This document shows, piece by piece, positions 43,979-51,270 of a stretch of DNA of 64,000 bases. Source of the DNA: Paractinoplanes rishiriensis. GTDB taxonomy: Bacteria; Actinomycetota; Actinomycetes; Mycobacteriales; Micromonosporaceae. Under the pieces are notes generated by a model, which worked only from the letters and a program-made list of their open reading frames with translations, was not told the DNA's origin and made no database searches. Both the position numbers and the translations under genes were made by a program. The stretch spans positions 1 to 64,000 of the forward strand of contig NZ_BOMV01000102.1 of the NCBI RefSeq assembly GCF_016862375.1, in the 5' to 3' direction. Numbering within the stretch: position 1 is the first letter of the stretch; each line of letters opens with the position of its first letter.

Positions 43979-46108
43979 TCAGCGATGTTCGAGCGCGACC
44001 TCCGGCAGGCGTCTGGCCAGCGGTTTTGGCAGCCACCACGCATACTTTCCCAGCATTTGCATGATGGCCGGCAGGAGCAGGCAGCGGATCACCACGGCGT
44101 CGAGCAGGACCGCGGTGGCCAGGCCCAGGCCGAACTGCCGGAGCATGCGGTCGGGGCTGAGCAGGAACGCGCCGAAGACCACCACCATGATCGCAGCCGC
44201 CGCGGTGACCACCCGGCCGGTCGTGGCCAGACCCTCGGTGATCGCGGCCGACGGGTCGGGTCGTTTCTGCCAGGCCTCGTGCATGCGGGCCAACAGGAAC
44301 ACCTCGTAGTCCATCGACAAACCAAAAACAATGGCAAAAATCATGACAGGCACGTACGCCTCGACAGGGCCCGGTTGTTCGCCGAGCAGACCCTCCTGGA
44401 AAATCAGGGTGACCACGCCCATCGCCGCCGCGACGCTGAGCAGGTTGAGCAGGGCCGCCTTGACCGGGATCAGCACCGAGCGGAAGACCACGAGCAGCAG
44501 CAGCGCGGACAGCCCGACCACCGCCGCCACGAAGATCGGCAACCGGTCCGCCACCGCGCCGGCGAAGTCGACCACCGCGGCCGTGCTGCCGCCGACCAGG
44601 AATGTCGCACCGGTCGACGCGGCCACCGGCGGCAACACCTCGTCGCGCAGGCGCTTCACCAGGTCGGACGTCTCCTCGGCCTGCGGTGCCGAGTCCGGGA
44701 AGATCAGGATCGTGCCGGCGCCGGCGGGCTGCACCGCGGCCACCCCGGGCACCCCGGTCACGGCCTGCTGCCCGGCCGCGGTGGCCCGGTCGTCACCGTC
44801 CACGACGATCACCAGCGGCCCGTTGAAGCCCGGCCCGAACCCCGCACTGAGCAGGTCGTACGCCTTGCGGCTGGTGGCCTCGGCCGGATCGGTGCCGGAG
44901 TCGGCGAAGCCCAGCCGCAGGTCGGCCAGCGGGACGCTGAGCGCCACCAGCGCGACCACCGGCACCACCGCGGCCAGCACCGGACGGCGCTGCACGGCCC
45001 CTGACCAGCGCCGCCACCCGGCCCCGTCCCGGCCGGCCGCCTCCCGGCCCGCCCTCGCCGCCCGCTTGCGCACCGAGCGCTCGATCCGGTTGCCGAAGAT
45101 CGCCAGCAGCGCCGGCAGCAGCGTGAGCGCCGCCAGCATCGTGACCAGCACCGTCGCCGCCACCGCGACCGCCACCCCCTGCAACGAGCCGAGGCCGAGC
45201 ACGACCAGGCCGAGCAGCGCGATGATGACCGTGAGGCCGGCGAAGAACACGGTTCGGCCGGCCGTGTCCAGCGCCCGGCGTACGGCCTCCGCCCGCTCCG
45301 CGCCGCCGACCAGTTCGGACCGGAAGCGCGAGAACACCAGCAGCGCGTAGTCGATGCCGACGCCCAGGCCGACCAGGATCATCAGCGGCGTGGTGAAGTC
45401 GGCGACCGTGGCGACGTGCGAGGCCAGCGCGACCAGGCCGATGGCACTGCCCACCGCGAACACCGCGATGATGATCGGCAGGCTGGCGGCCAGCAGCGAC
45501 CCGAACATGAGCACCAGGATGACCAGCGCCGCGAGCAGTCCGATCCCCTCGGCGGCGCCGCCCTCGGACTCCTCGGCGCCGCGCACCGGATCGCCGCCGA
45601 GTTCCACCTGGAGCCCGTCGGCGGCGACGGCCTGCGCGGTGTCGATGATCCGGCGGACGTCCTCGACCGGCACGTCGGTGGCCGGTGCGTCCAGCGCCAC
45701 GGTGGCGTACCCGATGGTGCCGTCCGCGGAGATCGATCCGGGGGTCTGGTACGGGCTGCGCACCGCCACCACGTGCGGCAGTGTGCCGAGTTGCGCCAGC
45801 ATCGGTTCGACCCGCGGGCGCTGGCCCTCGACGCCGCCGGGTGCGGCCAGCACGACCTGGACCGTGGCGCCGGCCTCGACCGGCGCGCGGGCCTGGAGAT
45901 GGTCGAGCGCCTGCTGCGATTCGGTGCCGGGCAGCGAGAAGTCGTTGCGGTAACTGGCGCCGACGACCTGCGCCGCGGCGGTCACCGCGATCAGCACCAG
46001 CACCCAGGAGGCCAGCGCCTGCCAGCGCCGGCGATAAGCCCATTGAGCGATTCGTTCGAACACGGCGGGAAACGTACGACCCGGATCCGTCCCGCCGGAT
46101 CCCGCCAC
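43979..46108 (-). CDS. MMPL-family RND exporter
   Basis: A 709-residue transporter with the MMPL layout: one N-terminal helix, an exported loop of about 140 residues, a block of five helices with G-L-G-V-G-I-D-Y-A-L-L (proton-relay Asp-Tyr pair), a second exported loop and a second helix block ending in F-G-L-S-M-D-Y-E-V-F-L. Such proteins export lipids or hydrophobic metabolites. The GTG at 46108 is used; a GTG at 46063 (F-E-R-I-A-Q-W-A) is the alternative start. It is divergent from the DesK/NarL pair 90 bases away, whose regulator is a good candidate for its control. Confidence 0.88.
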   Translation of the reverse strand: MAGSGGTDPGRTFPAVFERIAQWAYRRRWQALASWVLVLIAVTAAAQVVGASYRNDFSLPGTESQQALDHLQARAPVEAGATVQVVLAAPGGVEGQRPRVEPMLAQLGTLPHVVAVRSPYQTPGSISADGTIGYATVALDAPATDVPVEDVRRIIDTAQAVAADGLQVELGGDPVRGAEESEGGAAEGIGLLAALVILVLMFGSLLAASLPIIIAVFAVGSAIGLVALASHVATVADFTTPLMILVGLGVGIDYALLVFSRFRSELVGGAERAEAVRRALDTAGRTVFFAGLTVIIALLGLVVLGLGSLQGVAVAVAATVLVTMLAALTLLPALLAIFGNRIERSVRKRAARAGREAAGRDGAGWRRWSGAVQRRPVLAAVVPVVALVALSVPLADLRLGFADSGTDPAEATSRKAYDLLSAGFGPGFNGPLVIVVDGDDRATAAGQQAVTGVPGVAAVQPAGAGTILIFPDSAPQAEETSDLVKRLRDEVLPPVAASTGATFLVGGSTAAVVDFAGAVADRLPIFVAAVVGLSALLLLVVFRSVLIPVKAALLNLLSVAAAMGVVTLIFQEGLLGEQPGPVEAYVPVMIFAIVFGLSMDYEVFLLARMHEAWQKRPDPSAAITEGLATTGRVVTAAAAIMVVVFGAFLLSPDRMLRQFGLGLATAVLLDAVVIRCLLLPAIMQMLGKYAWWLPKPLARRLPEVALEHR

Positions 46109-46149
46109 GGTACGAGATCCTTCTCCCCCCGGGGAGGGAGAGCCGCCTC

Positions 46150-46164
46150 ATCCCGCGGCGGGAT
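46150..46164. promoter_or_regulatory. Palindrome in the MMPL/two-component intergenic region
   Basis: ATCCCGC-G-GCGGGAT, a perfect 15-bp palindrome 34 bases before the kinase start and 41 bases before the MMPL start. A second dyad, CTCCCC-CC-GGGGAG (46123-46136), lies beside it. The position fits an operator for the NarL-type regulator or a MarR/TetR protein controlling both transcripts. Confidence 0.45.
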
Positions 46165-46198
46165 CCGGCTGGTCCGGCGCCCTTCTACGCTGGATGCC

Positions 46199-47347
46199 AT
46201 GTCGAACAAGCGGCGGTGGGTGGCCGACGGTGCGCTGGCCGGCGCGGCCCTGGCCGGCACCCTGCTCATCCTCGGCGCGCGCGGCCTGGGACCGCCGTCG
46301 CCGGGCACCCCGGGCCTCGACCCGGTCGCCGTCGCGCTGGCCGTGCTGACCGCCGCACCACTCGCGGTCCGCCGGCAGTTTCCGGGTACGGCTTACGCGG
46401 TGAGCGCCGTGGCCAGCCTCGCCCTGCTGCGCCTCGGCTACCCGCTGGACATCCCGGTGGCGACCGCGCCCGCGGCATACACGCTGGCCGTCGCGCGCGC
46501 CGGGGCACCGCTGCCGCGCCGGTTGCCGGCGTTGATCGCGGTGCACGCCTTCGTGCCCGTGGCGGTGCTGCTCTACGCGTCCGACGGTTACCGGGTCTGG
46601 GACCTGTTCACCGAAATGTTCACCTGGGCGGTGCTCTTCGCCGGTGCCTGGCTGGCCGGCGACCGGAGCCGGCTGCGGGAGTTGCGGCTGGCCGAGGCGA
46701 GGGCGTATGCCGAGCGGGTCCGCCAGGACGCCGAACGCGAGCGCCGGCTGGCCGCCGCCGACGAGCGCACCCGGATCGCCCGCGAACTGCACGACTCGGC
46801 CGGCCACGCGATCAACGTGATCCTGGTGCAGGCCGGCGCGGCCCGGCTGCTGCAGGAACGCGACCCGGAACGGGCCCGGGCGGCGCTGACCGCGGTCGAG
46901 TCGGTGGCCCGGGACACGATCACCGACATCGACCGGCTGGTGCGGGCCCTGCGCGACGACCGGGACGTGCCGGCCGACCCGGGCGCGCTGGACGCCCTGA
47001 TCGAGCGGCACCGGGCCAACGGGTTGCGGATCGCGGCCGACCTGCCGGAAACGTCGGGCCCGCTGCCCCGGAGCGTGGCCTGGGCGGCGTACCGGATCCT
47101 CCAGGAAGCCCTCACCAACGCGGCCCGGCACGGAGCCGGCAGTGCGGAGGTCGCGGTGCGGTTCCGCAGGGACCGCGTCGAGATCGACGTGACCAACCCG
47201 GCGCTCTCCGAGATCGAGCCGGAGACCCGCACCGGGCACGGCATCGTCGGGATGCGCGAGCGGGCCACGCTGCTCGGCGGCACGCTGCGGGCCGACCACG
47301 CCGCGGACGGGTTGTTCCGGCTCTCCGCGACGCTGCCGGTCACGTGA
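46199..47347 (+). CDS. DesK-like sensor histidine kinase
   Basis: A 382-residue kinase with about five hydrophobic helices at residues 8-150, then a HisKA_3 domain with the phospho-acceptor His198 (R-E-L-H-D-S-A-G-H) and a HATPase domain with Q-E-A-L-T-N-A-A-R-H and G-H-G-I-V-G-M-R-E-R. It phosphorylates the regulator whose gene overlaps its stop (GTGA). Sensing is likely within the membrane, for instance of envelope or lipid stress. It is divergent from the MMPL exporter. Confidence 0.88.
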   Translation: MSNKRRWVADGALAGAALAGTLLILGARGLGPPSPGTPGLDPVAVALAVLTAAPLAVRRQFPGTAYAVSAVASLALLRLGYPLDIPVATAPAAYTLAVARAGAPLPRRLPALIAVHAFVPVAVLLYASDGYRVWDLFTEMFTWAVLFAGAWLAGDRSRLRELRLAEARAYAERVRQDAERERRLAAADERTRIARELHDSAGHAINVILVQAGAARLLQERDPERARAALTAVESVARDTITDIDRLVRALRDDRDVPADPGALDALIERHRANGLRIAADLPETSGPLPRSVAWAAYRILQEALTNAARHGAGSAEVAVRFRRDRVEIDVTNPALSEIEPETRTGHGIVGMRERATLLGGTLRADHAADGLFRLSATLPVT

Positions 47348-48012
47348 GCGCCGAGTTGCTGCGGGTGCTGGTGGTCGACGACGACCACCTCATGCGGGCC
47401 GGGCTGTGCGCGGTGCTCTCGGCCGACGACAGCATCCGGATCGTGGGCGAGGCGGCCAACGGCGCCGAGGCGGTCGAACTGACCGCGCGGCTCTCCCCCG
47501 ACGTCGTGCTGATGGACATCCGGATGCCGGTGCTGGACGGGATCGAGGCCACCCGCCGGATCGTCGCGTCGGGTGCCGCCGTCCGCATCCTGATCCTGAC
47601 GACGTTCGAGGACGACGACTACGTGCTGGGGGCGCTGCGGGCCGGCGCGGCCGGTTTCGTGCTCAAGCGGATCCAGCCGGAACAGCTGATCGCCGGCATC
47701 CACACGGTGGCGGACGGCGACAGTCTGCTGGCGCCGCAGGTCACCGCGACCGTGATCGGGCAGTTGGCCGGACAGGGCGCGCCGGACACGCGTACCGCCA
47801 AGAAGTTGCAATGCCTGACCCCCCGCGAGCGGGACGTGCTCACCCACATCGCGCACGGGTTGTCGAACGCGGAGATCGCCGGGGCGCTCGTGGTCGAGGA
47901 GTCGACCGTCAAGACGCACGTGAAGCGCATCCTGGCCAAACTCGCCCTGCGCGACCGGGTGCACGCGGTGATCCTGGCCTACGAGACGGGTCTGGTACGC
48001 CCCGGCGGGTGA
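47344..48012 (+). CDS. NarL/LuxR-type response regulator
   Basis: A 222-residue regulator. The receiver domain has D12-D-D and the phospho-acceptor Asp58 (V-V-L-M-D-I-R-M-P), the switch T-T-F and a late Lys (F-V-L-K-R). The LuxR helix-turn-helix follows (L-T-P-R-E-R-D-V-L...S-N-A-E-I-A...S-T-V-K-T-H-V-K-R-I-L). The GTG start overlaps the kinase stop by four bases, so the two form a translationally coupled pair. Confidence 0.9.
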   Translation: MSAELLRVLVVDDDHLMRAGLCAVLSADDSIRIVGEAANGAEAVELTARLSPDVVLMDIRMPVLDGIEATRRIVASGAAVRILILTTFEDDDYVLGALRAGAAGFVLKRIQPEQLIAGIHTVADGDSLLAPQVTATVIGQLAGQGAPDTRTAKKLQCLTPRERDVLTHIAHGLSNAEIAGALVVEESTVKTHVKRILAKLALRDRVHAVILAYETGLVRPGG

Positions 48013-48109
48013 GTCGGTTCACTGAACAATCCGCTCAGTCCTGCCCGCCGGCCGCCGAAGTTTCCGTCATGCCGCCCATCCCCGGACGGTGTGCGACGGA
48101 AGGGCAACG

Positions 48110-48406
48110 ATGGCCGAAGACGATGGCAACGCTGCCGCGTCCCGCCAGCTGGAGAAACCCACCCTGGCGGACGCCCGGACCGCGCTGGAGCGGTTGTACG
48201 GCCCACATTTGAACGACGTATGGGCAAGCCTGCTGGTTCGCGCGGGCCTGACCGGTGAGGAGAACGACCTGAACTCGTTCCATCGGCTGGTGACCTGCAT
48301 GTGCGCCGGCGAACCGATAACCCGGATCTGCGGCCGCTCCCTGGAGATCAGGGCGGCCACCTACAGCCGCCTCACGGCCGCCGCAGCACAGGGGAAGGCG
48401 GCATGA
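48110..48406 (+). CDS. Small hypothetical protein upstream of GAF gene
   Basis: A 98-residue, probably helical soluble protein starting M-A-E-D-D-G, chosen because GGAAGG lies six bases before the ATG at 48110. Visible features are L-E-R-L-Y-G-P-H-L-N-D-V-W and M-C-A-G-E-P-I-T-R-I-C-G, with two cysteines. Its stop overlaps the GAF gene start (ATGA), so the two are co-translated and probably act together. Family not recognised. Confidence 0.65.
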   Translation: MAEDDGNAAASRQLEKPTLADARTALERLYGPHLNDVWASLLVRAGLTGEENDLNSFHRLVTCMCAGEPITRICGRSLEIRAATYSRLTAAAAQGKAA

Positions 48407-48900
48407 TCGACGATCCCGGTCGGCTGGCCGTCCTGGGCCGCATCGACCTAGACAACCCCGAACTGCGCCGGCGCCTCAACGACATCACCGAACGCACCGC
48501 GGCGCGCCTCGGTCAACCGGTGAGCCTGGTCAGCATGGTGCTGGACACGGCGCAGTTCTTCATCGGCGAGCACGGCCTGGCGGGCTGGATCAAGGACGTG
48601 GGCGGCACGCCGGTCGAGTGGTCGTTCTGCGCCAACGTAGTCCGGAGCCGAGAGAAATACGTGGTGCCGGACGCCGCCGCGGACGACCGGCACGCGACGA
48701 ACCCGCTGGTGGCGGTGGACGGCTTCCGCACCTACGCGGGCGCGCCGATCGTGGTGGACGGCGAGGTGCTGGGCGCTCATTGCGTGCTGGGCTTCGGCGC
48801 CTACACCTTCGGCGACGAGGAACTTGAAGAACTACGCCACAGCGCCGAAGAGATAGCCGCGCTGTTGTGCACCTACCAACTGACAGAACCCGCAACATAG
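48403..48900 (+). CDS. GAF-domain protein
   Basis: A 165-residue protein that is essentially one GAF domain: R-L-G-Q-P-V-S-L-V-S-M-V-L-D-T-A-Q-F-F-I-G, F-C-A-N-V-V-R, V-P-D-A-A-A-D-D-R and the strand I-V-V-D-G-E-V-L-G-A-H-C-V-L. It lacks an effector domain, so it probably senses a small ligand, redox or light and signals through a partner, most simply the 98-residue protein it is translationally coupled to. A terminator follows. Confidence 0.82.
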   Translation: MIDDPGRLAVLGRIDLDNPELRRRLNDITERTAARLGQPVSLVSMVLDTAQFFIGEHGLAGWIKDVGGTPVEWSFCANVVRSREKYVVPDAAADDRHATNPLVAVDGFRTYAGAPIVVDGEVLGAHCVLGFGAYTFGDEELEELRHSAEEIAALLCTYQLTEPAT

Positions 48901-48905
48901 CCACA

Positions 48906-48939
48906 GCGGCCCGGAACCCGGCATGGGGTTCCGGGCCGC
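48906..48939 (+). terminator. Rho-independent terminator after the GAF gene
   Basis: GCGGCCCGGAACCC and its exact complement with a six-base loop, followed by a TTTT run, between the convergent GAF and TetR genes. A good intrinsic terminator for the GAF unit. Confidence 0.85.
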
Positions 48940-48973
48940 CGGCTTTTGTCCGCCCGCGCTGCTCGCGCGTACC

Positions 48974-49594
48974 TTATGCGTTTTTTGCGCCTTTTAGGAC
49001 CGCATCCACCAGGGTCTCGGCGAAACCCTCGTCCGCTACCCGGGGGTTCCAGTTGAGCATGTTCTGGAGCATGGACGGGCCGGAGATCATCAGGAGGGTC
49101 AGTTCCACGTCCAGGTCGGGGCGCAGTTCGCCGGAGGTCATGCCTCGGCGCAGGACCTGGCGCATCACGTCGCGGCGGGGCTCGATGACCTTCTGGTACA
49201 TGCCGCGCAGGTGGTCGTCCTTGAGCAGCTCGGGCAGCAGGCAGGCCGTTACGGCGCCGTAGCGCAGGGCCCGGCCGGTGCGGTTGGCCTGGACCAGCAT
49301 GACCAGGTCGTCGCGGACCGAGAGACCGGCGGGCTCGGGCAGCGGGCCCTTCATGGCGGCCACCGCGTCGATGAGCAGGGCCTCCTTGTTGGGCCAGCGG
49401 CGGTAGATGGTGGCCTTGCCGACGCCGGCCCGGGACGCCACCGCCTCGATGGAGATCGCCGCGAAGCTCTGACCGGCGGCCAGCATGGCCAGCACCGCAT
49501 CGAGGATCGCCTCGTCGGCCTGGGCGTTGCGGGGCCGGCCGGGTGCCTTACGGTCCTGGCCGGCGCCGCTCACTGCGGTGGTCATGGGCGCCAT
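48974..49594 (-). CDS. TetR-family regulator
   Basis: A 206-residue repressor. The N-terminal helix-turn-helix reads I-S-I-E-A-V-A-S-R-A-G-V-G-K-A-T-I-Y-R-R-W-P-N-K, followed by the all-helical ligand-binding domain. It is 14 bases downstream of the efflux gene on the same strand, so the two share a transcript, and a perfect palindrome precedes that transcript. It likely represses the pump until a drug binds. The ATG at 49594 is used; 49585 is also possible. Confidence 0.88.
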   Translation of the reverse strand: MAPMTTAVSGAGQDRKAPGRPRNAQADEAILDAVLAMLAAGQSFAAISIEAVASRAGVGKATIYRRWPNKEALLIDAVAAMKGPLPEPAGLSVRDDLVMLVQANRTGRALRYGAVTACLLPELLKDDHLRGMYQKVIEPRRDVMRQVLRRGMTSGELRPDLDVELTLLMISGPSMLQNMLNWNPRVADEGFAETLVDAVLKGAKNA

Positions 49595-49607
49595 TGTCAC
49601 CGACGGC

Positions 49608-51163
49608 TCACGCCTCGACCAATTCCGGTGCGGGTGTGGCCTGAGTGTCGGCGGCGGGCTTGCCGGGCATCCAGAGCGCGGCCACCACGAGGCCCAGCAG
49701 CGCGAACAGCGAGCTGCCCATCGCGGCGTAGTGCATCGCGGTGAGGAACGCCTCGTTGGCGCTGTCGAGCAGCGCGGGCGCCGCGGGACCCAGCTGGCCG
49801 GCCACGCCGTAGGCACCGGAGATGGACTCGCGGGCCGCCTCGGCCGCGGCCGGTGGCAGGGCGTCGGCGGCAGTGCCCAGGTTTGTCCGGTACGCCGAGG
49901 ACAGGATGGCGCCCAGCGTGGCCACCCCGAGCGCGCCGCCCAGCTGGCGGATCGTGTTGCTGACCGCGGAACCCACGCCGGCCTTCTCCCTCGGCAGGGC
50001 CGCCATGATCGACTCGGTGGCCGGCGGCATCACGTTGGCCATGCCGGCGCCCATCACGAGGAACGCGGCGCCCACCACCCAGATCGGCGTGGTGGCGCCG
50101 ACGAACAGCCACATCGCCAGGCCGGCCGAGACCAGCAGCAGGCCGACCGTGCTGACCGCGCGCGGGCCGTAGCGCTTGACCATGGTGGCGCTGCGCGGGG
50201 CGAACACCATCTGGCCGATCGCAAACGGGACGAACAACGCGCCGGATGCGAGCGGGCCGTAGCCGCGCACCAGCTGCAGGTAGAACGCGCCGAAGAACAT
50301 CGCACCCATGGCCGCGAAGAAGACCAGGCCGATCATGCCGGTGGACGCGGAGAACTGGCGATTCGCGAAGAGCCGGACATCCAGGGACGGGTACGCGATC
50401 CGGCGCTCCCACAGGACGAACAGCGCGATCACCACGACGCCGCCCAGAATGGTGGTCCACGCCAGGGTGTCGCCGAAACCGTGCTCGCCGCCGCGGATCA
50501 CGCCGTAGGTGAACAGCGTGACGCCGACGATCGAGAGCAGCACGCCCGCCACGTCGATACGGCCCGGCCTGGGGTCGCGCGACTCGGCACCAGGGCGGCC
50601 ACCAGGATCACGCCGGCCGCCGCGATCGGGACGTTGATCAGGAAGACCGAGCCCCACCAGTAGTTCTCCAGCAGCAGGCCGCCGATGATCGGGCCGATCG
50701 CCACGCCGAGGCCGACCGCGCCGGCCCAGATGCCGATGGCCCGGCCGCGCTCGTGCGGCTCGAACACGTTCGCGATGATCGACAGGGTGGCCGGCATCAC
50801 CGCGGCGGCGCCCAGGCCCATCAGCGCGCGGGCGGCGATCAACTGGTTCGCGGTGTCCGCGTAGGCCGAGATCAGCGACGCGATGCCGAAGACGGCGAGC
50901 CCGGCGATCAGCGCGACGCGGCGGCCCAGGCGGTCGGCCAGGATGCCGGCGGTGAACATCAAACCCGCAAAGACCAGGGTGTACGAGTTGATGGCCCACT
51001 CGAGTTCGCTCTGCGTCGCGCCGAGCCCGGTGGCCGGGTCGGCGATGGTGCGCAGCGCGACGTTCAGCACGGTGTTGTCGAGCACGACCACCAGCAGGCT
51101 GATCACGAGTACGCCGAGGATGGCCCAGCGCCGGGGATGCCCAGCGGGTGCGGTTTCGTCCAT
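49608..51163 (-). pseudogene. DHA2-type MFS efflux pump, frameshifted
   Basis: Two overlapping frames together spell one 14-helix drug:H+ antiporter of the EmrB/QacA type. The N-terminal frame runs from 51163 through W-A-I-L-G-V-L-V-I-S-L and N-S-Y-T-L-V-F-A-G to L-V-A-A-L-V-P, then turns into non-protein sequence. The other frame picks up with E-S-R-D-P-R-P-G-R-I-D-V-A-G-V-L-L and ends at 49608. One G is missing near 50582-50585 (C-C-G-A-G where C-C-G-G-A-G is expected). The rest shows no decay, so this is either a recent inactivation or a sequencing error. Confidence 0.8.
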
Positions 51164-51197
51164 GAGTTCCCCCCGATAGTTGAGGCAGAGCCTATGC

Positions 51198-51218
51198 GAT
51201 ACGGAACGGGTCCGTATC
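51198..51218. promoter_or_regulatory. TetR-type operator of the efflux operon
   Basis: A perfect inverted repeat GATACGGA-ACGGG-TCCGTATC (arms extend to nine bases with the flanking C and G), 35 bases upstream of the MFS start. Size and symmetry are those of TetR-family operators; the TetR gene in the same operon is the obvious ligand. Confidence 0.75.
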
Positions 51219-51270
51219 GGAATGTGCCCGCCGTCACGCGCAACTAAGCCGCTACCACCTCCGGGCTGGA

